Below are positions 1 to 9,442 of a stretch of 64,000 nucleotides of DNA, piece after piece. This DNA is from Mesorhizobium sp. M1D.F.Ca.ET.043.01.1.1 (lineage in GTDB: Bacteria > Pseudomonadota > Alphaproteobacteria > Rhizobiales > Rhizobiaceae), in NCBI RefSeq assembly GCF_003952385.1, contig NZ_CP034444.1:3224001-3288000 (forward strand), in the 5' to 3' direction. A model generated the notes under the pieces. It saw only the letters and a list, made by a program, of their open reading frames with translations. It was not told the DNA's origin and searched no databases. Position numbers and translations under genes: made by a program. The first letter of the stretch is position 1; each line of letters starts with the position of its first letter.

Positions 1-700
<700 letters not shown>

Positions 701-733
701 CGCCGATCTCCTAAATATTGGCCTTTGAGTTGT

Positions 734-1393
734 TCAGGCGGCGCGATCGTCGCGCGCGGCCCTGACGGCCCGGAAAAACTGCTCGATCAGCGCCGGATCC
801 TTGACGCCCGAAGCGCTTTCCACGCCCGACGAGATGTCTATCGCGGGCGGATTGGCCAGTCTCAGGGCATCGCCGACATTGGCGGCGTTGAGCCCTCCGG
901 AAAGCATGTAATCGAGGCCGGCGTCAAGGCCGGCAAGGATGCGCCAGTCGAAGGCGACGCCGTTGCCGCCCGGCAATTGCGACCCCTTGGGCGGCTTGGC
1001 GTCGAACATCAGGCGGTCGGCGATGCCGATATAGGGTTTGATCCGTTCGAGATCGGCCGCTTCGCTGACCGACAGCACCTTCATGACCGGCAGGCCGTAG
1101 CGCGCCTTCAGCTCCGCCACCCGCGCGGGGGTTTCGGATCCATGCAGCTGCAGCATGTCGGGGCGCATTTTGGCGACGATCTCGTCCAGGAAGGCATCGT
1201 CGGCATCGACGGTGACGGCGACCGCCTTGGCCTTTCCGGTTGCCGCCTGGCGCAGCCGACCGGCGTCCGCAGGTTCGATGAAGCGCGGGCTTTTGGCGAA
1301 GAAGATGAAGCCGACATGGCTGGCGCCGCCGGCAAGGGCGGCGGACATCGCGGCATCGGTCTTCAACCCGCAGATCTTGATGTCGAGCGTCAT
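734..1393 (-). CDS. trpF: Phosphoribosylanthranilate isomerase
   Basis: This cytoplasmic enzyme catalyses the Amadori rearrangement of N-(5'-phosphoribosyl)anthranilate in tryptophan synthesis. The 219-residue protein starts MTLDIKICGLKT, where the cysteine in KICG is the conserved catalytic base of TrpF, and it ends with the phosphate-binding SGGLNAANV and DISSGVE segments of the TIM barrel. A longer reading frame exists upstream, but the family normally begins within a few residues of KICG, so this ATG was chosen. It is followed closely by trpB. It is divergent from the small gene at 1505. Confidence 0.95.
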   Translation of the reverse strand: MTLDIKICGLKTDAAMSAALAGGASHVGFIFFAKSPRFIEPADAGRLRQAATGKAKAVAVTVDADDAFLDEIVAKMRPDMLQLHGSETPARVAELKARYGLPVMKVLSVSEAADLERIKPYIGIADRLMFDAKPPKGSQLPGGNGVAFDWRILAGLDAGLDYMLSGGLNAANVGDALRLANPPAIDISSGVESASGVKDPALIEQFFRAVRAARDDRAA

Positions 1394-1504
1394 GGCGCGG
1401 GATTGGCACGAAACGGCCGAAGAGTCGAGAAAAAGCATGCTGTTGCCGGGCGATCAGAAAGCGCTAACTTGAATCTAAGGCAATGCAGGCGGGAGCAGAC
1501 GACC

Positions 1505-1723
1505 ATGGCCGACCAGACCGTCGCCGAACTCAGGCAGAAGATCGCGCAGGCGCGCGAGGTGATCGTCCATCTGATGGCGAAGTCCGACTTCAACGGCGCC
1601 GAGGCGCACCGGGCGCTCGACTATTTCGGCAGCGATGCCTTCGACAGCAATTTCCTGCCCTGGCCGCATCCGAGCGAGGAAGGGTTGCGGCCGGAGGAGC
1701 TCAACGCGGCGAACGATGATTGA
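1505..1723 (+). CDS. Small hypothetical protein (72 aa)
   Basis: I do not recognise a family. The 72-residue product is acidic, probably helical at its N-terminus (about residues 5-25) and ends in a polar tail (EELNAANDD). There is no signal peptide, membrane segment or cysteine. The ATG follows a GGGAG stretch about ten bases upstream. It is transcribed divergently from trpF, and the metallopeptidase gene converges on its 3' end. A much longer reading frame covers it from upstream, but that is antisense to trpF and trpB and not credible. Coding is supported by start context, codon use and fit between neighbours only. Confidence 0.6.
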   Translation: MADQTVAELRQKIAQAREVIVHLMAKSDFNGAEAHRALDYFGSDAFDSNFLPWPHPSEEGLRPEELNAANDD

Positions 1724-1753
1724 GCATCCTATCGCCCGCCGCAGCTTCACCGC

Positions 1754-2512
1754 CTACTCGAACACGATCGCCTGCAGGGCGCCGCCGTTGCGCTTCAGCC
1801 AGTCCTTGCAACGCTCGGTGTCGGGACAGAGCTTTTCGCACAGCTTCCAGAATTTCGGGCCGTGGTTCATCTCCTTCAGATGCGCGACCTCATGCGCCAC
1901 CAGGTAGTTTATCACCGGCGGCGGCGCCATCATGATGCGCCACGAGAAGGAGAGATTGCCCTCCGAGGTGCATGATCCCCAGCGGCTGGAGGTATCCTTG
2001 TACCGGATCGCCTTGGCGCGCTTGCCGATCGCTTCGGTGTGCTTGACCACCAGCTTCTCGATCTCGCGCTTGGCCTCGCGTTTCAGGTAGTCGGCGATTC
2101 GGCGCGGCAGGTGCACGCGCTCGCCATGGACGATCAGCAGCGGGCCGCGATCATCGCGCGCGATGGTGACGGTGCCGCGTTTCGCCGGCTCATGGACGAT
2201 GCGATGCGGCACGCCGCGAATCGGGACCTTGATGCCGGGCCTGACCTGCGGGCGCGTCGGCACCTTGGCCAGGCGCTGCTCCAGCCAGTCCTGATGACGG
2301 TCGAGGAACTTCTCCACCTCGCCGCGGCGCAAGCCGGGCGGCACGGTGATGCGCAGGCCCTGGCCGCCCGAATCGATGCGCAGCGTCAGCCGCCGGGCCC
2401 TGGCGCTCTCGACGATCTTGAGCGGCAGCGTGCGGCCGGCGACGCAGTGCTCGCGCTCCACGACGGGAGCGGGCTTGGGCTTGGTCAGGTTGCGAAAGAA
2501 GCCGATGGACAT
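1754..2512 (-). CDS. YgjP-like metallopeptidase (DUF45, SprT-like)
   Basis: This 252-residue protein is a predicted zinc peptidase of the YgjP/WLM group. The signature HEVAHLKEMNH lies at about residues 206-216 and supplies two histidines and the catalytic glutamate; a further histidine follows nearby. The preceding motif RWGSCTSEGNLSFSWR is also diagnostic of the family. The N-terminal half resembles the beta-rich DUF45 region. The start at MSIGFF was chosen because upstream codons in the same frame are low-complexity and lack a ribosome site. Substrates of this family are not well established. It converges with the small gene at 1505. Confidence 0.88.
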   Translation of the reverse strand: MSIGFFRNLTKPKPAPVVEREHCVAGRTLPLKIVESARARRLTLRIDSGGQGLRITVPPGLRRGEVEKFLDRHQDWLEQRLAKVPTRPQVRPGIKVPIRGVPHRIVHEPAKRGTVTIARDDRGPLLIVHGERVHLPRRIADYLKREAKREIEKLVVKHTEAIGKRAKAIRYKDTSSRWGSCTSEGNLSFSWRIMMAPPPVINYLVAHEVAHLKEMNHGPKFWKLCEKLCPDTERCKDWLKRNGGALQAIVFE

Positions 2513-2631
2513 GGCTGGACGATACGCGATTCGAGGAAAACGGCCAGAGGAGGGAAGCCACAAAGAGAACAAAAAAGAAACGGCGCCGCTTGCGCGACGC
2601 CGCATATCATACCGGGGCCTGTCGCCTAGCC

Positions 2632-3114
2632 TCAGTCGTCAAGCAGGTTGGTACCCTTGTCGTGATTTGGGGCAGTCTTTCCGGCCGTATCGTTCGTGGC
2701 GGTCGGCGCAGTCCGCTTGTTGCGTTCAGCCATGAAGCGGTCGAACTCTTCCTGATCCTTGGCGCGGCGCAGCTCGCGGGCATACTCGTCGAACTCGTTC
2801 AGCATTTCGTCAAGCTTGCGGCGCTCCTCGGCGAGGCGCTCCAGCTCCTTCTCGCGCCAGTCGTCGAAAGCGACGTTGCCGGTGCGGGACGAGCCATGGC
2901 CCCAGCGGGCAGCTTTGTCGGAGCTGCGGCGGCAGCCGGCGAAGATGCCGTCGGTGGCGCGGTTGACGTCACGCTTGAAGCCGTCGAGCCGGTCGCCCCA
3001 GATGATGTAGGCGAGCATGGCGAAGCCGAGCGGCCAGAACACCATGAAGCCGATCACCATCAGCGCGATGGTCGCCGGCGTCCAGGCCGGACGGATCAAT
3101 GCGGTTGTGTTCAT
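2632..3114 (-). CDS. DUF2852 membrane protein
   Basis: The 160-residue product begins with one or two hydrophobic helices (about residues 12-40, including PLGFAMLAYIIWG). A long charged helical stretch rich in Glu, Arg and Lys follows (about 85-135, probably a coiled coil), then a polar Thr/Asn tail. This is the layout of DUF2852 proteins, which are common in Rhizobiales and have no assigned function. The ATG is preceded by GGGAGAAA. A much longer frame extends upstream, but it is an artefact antisense to or out of phase with the BenE gene. About 115 bases separate it from that gene. Confidence 0.85.
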   Translation of the reverse strand: MNTTALIRPAWTPATIALMVIGFMVFWPLGFAMLAYIIWGDRLDGFKRDVNRATDGIFAGCRRSSDKAARWGHGSSRTGNVAFDDWREKELERLAEERRKLDEMLNEFDEYARELRRAKDQEEFDRFMAERNKRTAPTATNDTAGKTAPNHDKGTNLLDD

Positions 3115-3230
3115 TTTCTCCCAATCCTTCCGTTGGAAACAGCCAAACCGGCTGCGTGGAATCGAAATGGGAAGGCGAAATCGGCGATTCAAGGCAAAGC
3201 CGCCCAAAACCGGCGAAACCGCTGAAATGA

Positions 3231-4373
3231 TTATCGCTTTTTGAGCTTTTCGAGGAAAAGCACGGCCATTCCGGCAACTAGCCCCCAAAACGCCGCGCCG
3301 ACGCCGAAGAGCGTGAGCCCCGAGGCCGTTACCGCGAAGGTGACGGTGGCCGGCATGCGCTCGCCCGTGTCGTGGAGCGCAATCGACAGCGCGTTGGCTA
3401 AAGGCGCCATCAGCGCCAGGCCGGCGACCAGCACGATCAGGCTCTGCGGCAGGACGGCGAAGATCGCCACCAGCGAGGCGCCGAAGATGGCGAAGACCAG
3501 GTAGGCGAGCGCATAGAACGGGCCGGTCTTCCAGCGCTCGCCGGGGTCGGGATGGACATCCGGGCCGGTGCAGATGGCGGCCGAGATCGCCGCCAGATTG
3601 GTGGTCGAAGCGCCGAACGGCGCCGAAAGCAGCGAAAAAAAGCCGGTGACGCCGATCAGCGGGCCGGGTTCGGGATGGTAGCCTGCCGCCTTCAGCACGG
3701 CGAGGCCGGACAGGTTCTGCGAGGCCATGGTGACGAGGTAGAGCGGCAGGGCCAGGCCGACGATTGCCGAGGCGCTGAACTGCGGCGCAATCAGCGTCAG
3801 CGTCGACAGTTCCGGCGCCGGCAGGCCGCCGACGCGGCCGGTGAGGAAGGCGGCAAGGCCGCCGCCGATCAGCACCACCAGCACCGACACCGCCGGGTTG
3901 AACAGCCGGATGACGAAGAAAGCGGCGATCAGCGGCAGGATCAGCCAGGGATCGGTCGGAATGGCCTTCACCGCATTGATGCCGAAGCCGACCAGGATGC
4001 CGGCCAGCATGCCGGAAGCCACCGAGGCGGGAATCATGGCGATCAGCCGGGTCAGCGGCTTGAACAGGCCGGTGGCGATCAACAGGACGCCGGTAACAAT
4101 GAAGGCGCCGACGGCTTGCGGCATGGTGAAGCCGCTGGAGGCGGCGATCAGCGCCAGGCCGGGCGTCGACCAGGCGGTGATGACCGGCATCCTGGTGCGC
4201 CAGGACAGCCACAGGCATTCGACGGCCATGGCCAGGCAGATCGCCGTGACCCCGCTCGCGGTCTCGATCTGGGTGGCGCCTATCGCCTTGGCGGCGGCAA
4301 TGACGATGGCCAGCGTGCCGCCGAAGCCGACGATCGCCGCGACGAAGGCCGATATCGGGATGGAAATTCGCAT
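3231..4373 (-). CDS. benE: BenE family benzoate/H+ symporter-like transporter
   Basis: This is a 380-residue polytopic inner-membrane protein of the BenE family in the nucleobase/ascorbate-type fold. It has about 11-12 hydrophobic helices, the internal STPGLALIAASS segment and PFGASTTNLAAISAAIC, both typical of BenE. Known members import aromatic acids such as benzoate with protons, but the substrate here is not determined: there are no benzoate catabolism genes nearby. Its start lies only two bases after the stop of the upstream alpha/beta hydrolase, so the two are probably co-transcribed and translationally coupled. Confidence 0.88.
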   Translation of the reverse strand: MRISIPISAFVAAIVGFGGTLAIVIAAAKAIGATQIETASGVTAICLAMAVECLWLSWRTRMPVITAWSTPGLALIAASSGFTMPQAVGAFIVTGVLLIATGLFKPLTRLIAMIPASVASGMLAGILVGFGINAVKAIPTDPWLILPLIAAFFVIRLFNPAVSVLVVLIGGGLAAFLTGRVGGLPAPELSTLTLIAPQFSASAIVGLALPLYLVTMASQNLSGLAVLKAAGYHPEPGPLIGVTGFFSLLSAPFGASTTNLAAISAAICTGPDVHPDPGERWKTGPFYALAYLVFAIFGASLVAIFAVLPQSLIVLVAGLALMAPLANALSIALHDTGERMPATVTFAVTASGLTLFGVGAAFWGLVAGMAVLFLEKLKKR

Positions 4374-4375
4374 CG

Positions 4376-5146
4376 TCAGGCGACCCGCTGGACCATGTCG
4401 CCGACGGCGCGCTTGAGCATGTCGAGATCCTCGGGGCGGGACAGGCGATGGTCGCCGTCGGGGATCAGCGACAGCGTGACGTCGTCCGCCGGCAGAAGGG
4501 CCGCGAGCTTCAGCGCATGGCCGGACGGCACGTCGGAATCGGCCAGGCCCTGCAGGATATGCACGGGGCAATGGGTGTCGATCGGTCCGGTCATCACCCG
4601 GTTGGCGCGGCCGTCCTCTATCAGCGCGCGCGTGTAGATGTAGGGCTCGGCCGAATAGTCGGACGGCTCCTCAAAATATCCCTTTTTCGAAAGGTCGCGC
4701 TTCTGTGCCTTGGTCAGCACCGGTTCGATCAATTCGACAGTAAAGTCCGGCGCCGGCGCAAGCAGCACAAGGCCGGCGACGCTGGTGTCGCCCGCCTTGC
4801 GCAATTCCTCCACCATGCGCAGCGCGATCCATGCCCCCATCGAGGAGCCGACCAGGATCTGCTTGCCCTTGCCGAAGCGCCGGAAGACGGCGAGGCTTTC
4901 GGCCAGCCATTTCGAGATCGTGCCGGCGGCGAAATCGCCGCCCGACTCACCATGCCCGGAATAATCGTGGCGCAGACAGGCGCGGCCTTCGCTACCCGTC
5001 CAGGCCGACAGCGCCTCGGCCTTGGTGCCCAGCATGTCGGATTTGTAGCCGCCCAGCCAGACGATGCCCGGCGCTGAACCCGGTACGTGCCTGACGGCGA
5101 TCTCCGACCCGTCGACGTCGATGAAAACTGGTGTGCTGGCGTTCAT
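4376..5146 (-). CDS. Alpha/beta hydrolase (serine hydrolase)
   Basis: The 256-residue cytoplasmic protein has a nucleophile elbow GSSMG (about residue 96), an acid in the GLADSDVP loop and a late GDH histidine, giving a Ser-Asp-His triad. HDYSGHGESGG is the usual loop after strand 4. It is similar to the ABHD10/palmitoyl-thioesterase-like branch, but the substrate is unknown. The MNASTPVF start was chosen over a longer frame because the latter has no sensible N-terminus. It sits two bases upstream of the BenE-like transporter gene in the same direction, which suggests a common role, perhaps hydrolysis of an ester taken up or released. Confidence 0.85.
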   Translation of the reverse strand: MNASTPVFIDVDGSEIAVRHVPGSAPGIVWLGGYKSDMLGTKAEALSAWTGSEGRACLRHDYSGHGESGGDFAAGTISKWLAESLAVFRRFGKGKQILVGSSMGAWIALRMVEELRKAGDTSVAGLVLLAPAPDFTVELIEPVLTKAQKRDLSKKGYFEEPSDYSAEPYIYTRALIEDGRANRVMTGPIDTHCPVHILQGLADSDVPSGHALKLAALLPADDVTLSLIPDGDHRLSRPEDLDMLKRAVGDMVQRVA

Positions 5147-5270
5147 GACCTTGTCCTTCCAGGCCGGTCTTTTGGCACAACCGGCGGTTCGCCGGAAAGT
5201 GCTCGGGCCGTTTCTTCGCTTGGTGCAGGCGATGGCACACTTGCAGGTGATTTCCTGGCGAGGCTGTGCT

Positions 5271-5300
5271 ATTGACTCCGGCCGCGCGCTCACCACATAG
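5271..5300 (+). promoter_or_regulatory. Candidate promoter of infC
   Basis: ATTGAC at 5271-5276 is a good -35 element for an alphaproteobacterial housekeeping promoter. About 17 bases later there is a weak -10 (ACATAG). It would give an untranslated leader of about 55 bases before the infC start. The -10 match is poor, so this is tentative. Confidence 0.4.
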
Positions 5301-5360
5301 GCGCGTCCAAGCAATTGAACTCAAAGAACCCTGAACGAAACGGCCGAGGAGACCACGACC

Positions 5361-5897
5361 ATTCGCAGACCTTTCAAAGCAGCGGCCCCCACTAAGGACG
5401 GTCCGCGCTCCAACCGAGACATCCGGGTCCCCCGGGTCCAGCTTATCGACGCCGAAGGCCAGAACCGAGGCGATGTTTCCATCAACGACGCATTGCTGCT
5501 GGCCGAAGAGGCCGGGCTCGATCTCGTCGAGATATCGCCCAATGCCGTGCCGCCCGTCGTCAAGATCCTCGATCTCGGCAAGCTGAAATACGCCAACCAG
5601 AAGAAGGCGGCCGAAGCGCGCAAGAACCAGAAGGTCATCGAGATCAAGGAGATCAAGATGCGCCCGAACATCGACAGCCATGACTACGAAACCAAGATGA
5701 AGGCCGTGCGGCGCTTCTTCGAGGAAGGCGACAAGGTCAAGCTGACGCTCCGCTTCCGCGGCCGCGAGATGGCGCATATGGAGCTCGGCATGCAGCTCCT
5801 GAACAAGGTGCGCGAGGAAGTGGCGCCGATCGCCAAGGTAGAGGCCGAGCCGAAGCTCGAAGGCCGCCAGATGATGATGGTGCTGGCGCCCCGCTGA
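5361..5897 (+). CDS. infC: Translation initiation factor IF-3 (AUU start codon)
   Basis: IF-3 binds the 30S subunit and proofreads start-codon selection. The protein is 178 residues: N-domain ([17 protein letters not shown]), a lysine-rich linker ([13 protein letters not shown]), and the C-domain with [13 protein letters not shown] and the closing [11 protein letters not shown]. The first ATG in frame would delete the first 44 residues of the N-domain. Full length requires the ATT at 5361, which has GAGGAGA eight bases upstream, and there is an in-frame stop at 5316. An AUU start is the known feature by which IF-3 represses its own translation in enterobacteria. Downstream rpmI and rplT are displaced by a methyltransferase-like gene. 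Confidence 0.95.
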   Translation: MRRPFKAAAPTKDGPRSNRDIRVPRVQLIDAEGQNRGDVSINDALLLAEEAGLDLVEISPNAVPPVVKILDLGKLKYANQKKAAEARKNQKVIEIKEIKMRPNIDSHDYETKMKAVRRFFEEGDKVKLTLRFRGREMAHMELGMQLLNKVREEVAPIAKVEAEPKLEGRQMMMVLAPR

Positions 5898-6106
5898 CCG
5901 GCGGGCGCCTTCGCCTTTCCTTGCCTGTTCCGATAGGAGCGGTTCCCGAACAGGTCGCATCCATCACGGTTTCGGGAAATAGAGTTGACCGGCTCCTACG
6001 GCATCGTGCTCCAAAATCCGCCTGAATTGCGGAGCACGGCGTCCCGACGATCGGCCGGGCGCCTTATCCGATCGCCGCCAACCCCTCGACGATCGGACTG
6101 CAAATC

Positions 6107-6754
6107 ATGGTCGATGACGTGAAATTCGCCAACGACAACCCGCCTGCCGGACTGGGCGGCTACCAGCAGATGCGCAGGCTGGTGCTGGCGGTGCTGGTGG
6201 TCATGCTGTTCGCGGCATTGCTGTTCGGCCAGTCGACTTTCCCCCCGGACACGCCGATGCACGAGTCGATCGAGATGTTCGGCGTGCTCTTGATCTTCCT
6301 CGGTGTCGTCGGGCGCTTGTGGTCCACGCTCTATATCGGTGGGCGCAAGTCCTCCGAGGTGGTCAGCGGCGGGCCCTATTCGATCACCCGCAACCCGCTC
6401 TATGTGTTCTCGACCGTGGCCGCCGCCGGCGTCGGCGCGCAGATCGGCTCGTTCAGCGGCATCGTCCTGTTCGCGCTTCTGTGCGCGGGCGCATTCCATA
6501 TCGTCATCCTGCGCGAGGAGAAGTTCCTCAGGCAGGCGCTCGGCGCTCCTTACGAGGCCTATCTGGCGCGCGTGCCGCGCTTCTTTCCGAAGCTCTCGCT
6601 CTACCAGGAAGGCGACACCGGCAGCTTCAGGCCGCGCCTTTTGTTGAACACGCTGCTCGACGGGCTGGTGTTCCTGGTGGCGCTGCCGGCCTTCGAGCTG
6701 ATCGACGGCGCGCAGCAGTCGGGGATGCTGCCGGTGTGGTTCAGGCTGCCGTAG
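6107..6754 (+). CDS. Isoprenylcysteine/phospholipid methyltransferase-like membrane protein
   Basis: The 215-residue protein has four or more hydrophobic helices (about residues 25-42, 55-75, 105-130, 180-200). The motif GPYSITRNPLYVF with a following R-E-E-K-F-L segment marks the ICMT/PEMT superfamily, which binds S-adenosylmethionine at the membrane surface. The methyl acceptor is unknown. The gene sits between infC and rpmI, which are adjacent in most bacteria, with about 210 bases before it and a repeat element after it. No strong Shine-Dalgarno sequence precedes the ATG. Confidence 0.8.
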   Translation: MVDDVKFANDNPPAGLGGYQQMRRLVLAVLVVMLFAALLFGQSTFPPDTPMHESIEMFGVLLIFLGVVGRLWSTLYIGGRKSSEVVSGGPYSITRNPLYVFSTVAAAGVGAQIGSFSGIVLFALLCAGAFHIVILREEKFLRQALGAPYEAYLARVPRFFPKLSLYQEGDTGSFRPRLLLNTLLDGLVFLVALPAFELIDGAQQSGMLPVWFRLP

Positions 6755-6760
6755 GAACGG

Positions 6761-6955
6761 GTCGAGCTTCAGGTGAGGCCGGTCTGCAAACGGCGGCTTC
6801 CTGCGCTTCCGGTGCTCACGTACCTTAAGTACGCTCCGCTCCGGCCTTTGCCGGCCGAAGCCCTCATAAGTCTCTTCGCTCTGTGAAGGCTACGGCCGGC
6901 GTAGGCCGGTTCTCGGAACCCGCAATTTTCGACTCGGCCTGACCTGAAGCTCGAC
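6761..6955. repeat. MITE-like palindromic element, family A copy 1 (195 bp)
   Basis: The ends form a perfect 14-base inverted repeat (GTCGAGCTTCAGGT / ACCTGAAGCTCGAC) that continues imperfectly inward (GAGGCCGG / CGGCCTGA). The interior carries GTACCTTAAGTAC-like symmetry. A second copy lies at 48460-48582 in the opposite orientation and lacks an internal stretch of about 65 bases present here. There is no transposase gene. It lies between the methyltransferase-like gene and rpmI. Confidence 0.85.
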
Positions 6956-7013
6956 GCGTTCCCGCCGGCCGCAGTTTGTATCCGGCAGGACAGACCGTCG
7001 CATCGGTTGAGGT

Positions 7014-7042
7014 GTTGCGCGCGCGCCCTGTTTGATCTATAG
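7014..7042 (+). promoter_or_regulatory. Candidate promoter of rpmI-rplT
   Basis: GTTGCG (7014-7019), a 17-base spacer and CTATAG (7037-7042) match the alphaproteobacterial pattern at the -10 and in spacing; the -35 is weak. It lies about 125 bases upstream of rpmI and downstream of the repeat element, so rpmI-rplT need not depend on infC transcription. Confidence 0.5.
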
Positions 7043-7165
7043 GACCGCCGTTCCAAGAAAACCGCCCGGCAGGGCATGCCGTGGCGGTTTCATTTGCTTT
7101 TCGGGCTTTGGTCGCCCCGAAGCGAACAAGAAGCGCAATGGTGCGCCACATTACGGAGTAGCAAA

Positions 7166-7369
7166 ATGCCCAAGATGAAGACCAAATCGGCCGCCAAGAA
7201 GCGGTTCAAGATTACTGCCACCGGCAAGGTGCTGTCGGCTGCCGCCGGCAAGCGCCACGGCATGATCAAGCGTTCCAACAAGTTCATTCGCGATGCCCGC
7301 GGCACGATGGTTCTGGCTGAACCGGACGGCAAGAAGGTCATCAAGAATTTTCTGCCGAACGGCCTTTAA
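7166..7369 (+). CDS. rpmI: 50S ribosomal protein L35
   Basis: The 67-residue basic protein begins [15 protein letters not shown] and ends in KNFLPNGL, the standard L35 pattern. It is a structural component of the large ribosomal subunit. The start is preceded by ACGGAG. It is followed 39 bases later by rplT, as in nearly all bacteria. The longer frame upstream is not used, because L35 always begins with this MPKMKT-type sequence. Confidence 0.98.
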   Translation: MPKMKTKSAAKKRFKITATGKVLSAAAGKRHGMIKRSNKFIRDARGTMVLAEPDGKKVIKNFLPNGL

Positions 7370-7408
7370 GCATTTCGGTCCGGAACAGCGTTTTAAGGAG
7401 ATCATGAC

Positions 7409-7810
7409 ATGGCACGCGTAAAGAGAGGCGTCACCGCCCACGCCAAGCACAAGAAGGTCCTGAAAGCCGCCAAGGGTTTCTACGGCCGCCGCAAGAACAC
7501 CATCCGCATCGCCAAGCAGGCGGTGGAGAAGTCGCTGCAGTACGCCTACCGCGACCGCAAGAACCGCAAGCGCTCGTTCCGCGCGCTGTGGATCCAGCGC
7601 ATCAACGCGGCGACCCACGAGCACGGCCTGACCTATGGCCGCTTCATCGACGGCCTCAACAAGGCCGGCATCGAGATCGACCGCAAGGTCCTGTCGGACA
7701 TGGCCATCCATGAGCCGCAGGCTTTCGCTGCACTGGTCGCCAAGGCCAAGGTCGCGCTCGAATACCTGAAGAACACGACGCCGAATGCGTTTGAGAGCGC
7801 TGTAGCCTAA
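7409..7810 (+). CDS. rplT: 50S ribosomal protein L20
   Basis: The 133-residue protein begins [19 protein letters not shown] and contains [12 protein letters not shown] and [12 protein letters not shown], which are typical of L20. It binds 23S rRNA early in 50S assembly and in some bacteria represses its own operon. AAGGAG lies about ten bases before the ATG. The protein is about 15 residues longer than the Escherichia coli form, with an Ala-rich C-terminal tail, as in other rhizobia. A Rho-independent terminator follows about 40 bases after the stop. Confidence 0.98.
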   Translation: MARVKRGVTAHAKHKKVLKAAKGFYGRRKNTIRIAKQAVEKSLQYAYRDRKNRKRSFRALWIQRINAATHEHGLTYGRFIDGLNKAGIEIDRKVLSDMAIHEPQAFAALVAKAKVALEYLKNTTPNAFESAVA

Positions 7811-7848
7811 CCAGCGCCTTCCCAAGCATATTCGACACTTGATTTGGG

Positions 7849-7885
7849 AAACCCGCGCTGGCAGGGCTGGCGCGGGTTTTTCTTT
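7849..7885 (+). terminator. Rho-independent terminator after rplT
   Basis: A 10-bp stem (AAACCCGCGC / GCGCGGGTTT) with an 11-base loop is followed by a T-rich run. It ends 22 bases before the pheS start, so it may end rpmI-rplT transcription or act as an attenuator for pheS. Confidence 0.85.
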
Positions 7886-7907
7886 GCTTCCAATCGGGTT
7901 CCGGAAC

Positions 7908-8993
7908 ATGAGCGACATGGAAACTCTCGAAAATTCCCTGATGGCCGATATCGCTTCGGCAGCCGACGAGCAGGCGATCGAGGCGGTGCGCGTCTCGGCG
8001 CTGGGCAAGAAGGGCTCGGTCTCCGAAATGCTGAAGACGCTCGGCGCCATGAGCGCCGAGGAGCGGCAGGTGAAGGGCCCGGCGATCAATGGGCTGAAGA
8101 ATCGCGTCACCGAAGCGCTGACGGCGCGCAAGGCGGAACTGAAGGACGTGGCGATCGCCGCCAGGCTCGCGGCCGAGACCCTCGACGTGACGCTGCCGGT
8201 GCGGCAGTCGCCGGCCGAGCGCGGCCGCATCCACCCGATCAGCCAGGTCATCGACGAGATCGCGGCGATCTTCGGCGATCTCGGCTTCGCCATCGCCGAG
8301 GGTCCCGATGTCGAGACCGACTACTACAATTTCACCGCGCTGAACTTCCCGGAAGGCCACCCGGCCCGCGAGATGCATGACACCTTCTTCTTCCAGCCGG
8401 ACGAGAAGGGCGAGCGCAAGCTTTTGCGCACCCACACCTCGCCGGTGCAGATCCGCACCATGGAGCGGCAGAAGCCGCCGATCCGCATCGTCATCCCCGG
8501 CAAGACCTACCGGCAGGATTCGGACGCCACGCATTCGCCGATGTTCCACCAGGTCGAGGGGCTGGTGATCGACAAAACCGCCAACATCGCCAACATGAAG
8601 TGGGTGCTCGAGGAGTTCTGCAAGGCCTTCTTCGAGGTGCCGAGCGTCAAGATGCGCTTCCGGCCGTCCTTCTTCCCGTTCACCGAGCCGAGCCTCGAGG
8701 TCGACATCCAGTGCGACCGTTCGCGGCCCGGCGAAGTGCGCTTCGGCGAGGGCTCCGACTGGATGGAGATCCTGGGCTGCGGCATGGTGCATCCCAACGT
8801 GCTTCGTCACGGCGGGCTCGATCCCGACGAGTACCAGGGCTTCGCCTGGGGCATGGGCATCGACCGCATCGCCATGCTGAAATACGGCATGCCGGACCTG
8901 CGCGCCTTCTTCGACGCCGATGTACGCTGGCTCGCGCATTACGGCTTCCGCCCGCTCGACCTGCCGACGCTGTTCGGGGGGCTGTCGACATGA
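7908..8993 (+). CDS. pheS: Phenylalanyl-tRNA synthetase alpha subunit
   Basis: This catalytic subunit of the (alpha-beta)2 enzyme charges tRNA-Phe. The 361-residue protein has an N-terminal coiled coil (about 1-95) and the class II core: motif 1 [10 protein letters not shown], motif 2 [19 protein letters not shown] and motif 3 [17 protein letters not shown]. The MSDMETLE start gives the usual family length; the frame extends further upstream through the terminator and is not used. Its stop overlaps the start of a GFA-family gene by four bases (ATGA), which in turn overlaps pheT, so the three are coupled. Confidence 0.98.
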   Translation: MSDMETLENSLMADIASAADEQAIEAVRVSALGKKGSVSEMLKTLGAMSAEERQVKGPAINGLKNRVTEALTARKAELKDVAIAARLAAETLDVTLPVRQSPAERGRIHPISQVIDEIAAIFGDLGFAIAEGPDVETDYYNFTALNFPEGHPAREMHDTFFFQPDEKGERKLLRTHTSPVQIRTMERQKPPIRIVIPGKTYRQDSDATHSPMFHQVEGLVIDKTANIANMKWVLEEFCKAFFEVPSVKMRFRPSFFPFTEPSLEVDIQCDRSRPGEVRFGEGSDWMEILGCGMVHPNVLRHGGLDPDEYQGFAWGMGIDRIAMLKYGMPDLRAFFDADVRWLAHYGFRPLDLPTLFGGLST

Positions 8994-9442
8994 CTGCCCC
9001 GCACACCGGCGGCTGCCGCTGCGGCGCGGTGCGGTTCGAAGCGTCAGCCGAGCCGCACCACATCAGCTATTGCCATTGCAGCGATTGCCGGCGCGCCAGC
9101 GGCGCGCCGGTGTCGGCCTTTGTCGGCTTCATGACCGACCAGGTCGCGTTGGACGGCAAGGCGCTGAAGACGTTCGAGAACGGCCCGGTGACGCGCTCGT
9201 TCTGCGGCATCTGCGGCTCGCCGATCGCCTATGTCGACGAGCGGCTGGCGGGCCACATCTATTTCACGCTCGGTTCGATGGACATGCCGGCCTATTTCAA
9301 GCCGACGCTGCATGCCCATGTGCGCGAGCAACTGCCCTTCCTGCACATGCCGGACGACCTGCCGCGCCATCTCAGGACCAGCGTGCCCCGGCCAGACGGA
9401 CAATGGCCCAACGGGCAAAGACCAGACGGAACACAACCATGA
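8990..9442 (+). CDS. GFA family zinc-binding protein (glutathione-formaldehyde-activating-like)
   Basis: The 150-residue protein has the zinc-coordinating cysteines of the GFA family: [10 protein letters not shown] near the N-terminus, [13 protein letters not shown] at about residues 25-37, and [14 protein letters not shown] at about 66-79. The founding member was reported to condense glutathione with formaldehyde, but the function of most homologues is unsettled. The C-terminal 20 residues are polar and low-complexity ([15 protein letters not shown]). The gene is inserted between pheS and pheT with ATGA overlaps on both sides. It must therefore be translated with the synthetase subunits. Confidence 0.9.
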   Translation: MTAPHTGGCRCGAVRFEASAEPHHISYCHCSDCRRASGAPVSAFVGFMTDQVALDGKALKTFENGPVTRSFCGICGSPIAYVDERLAGHIYFTLGSMDMPAYFKPTLHAHVREQLPFLHMPDDLPRHLRTSVPRPDGQWPNGQRPDGTQP

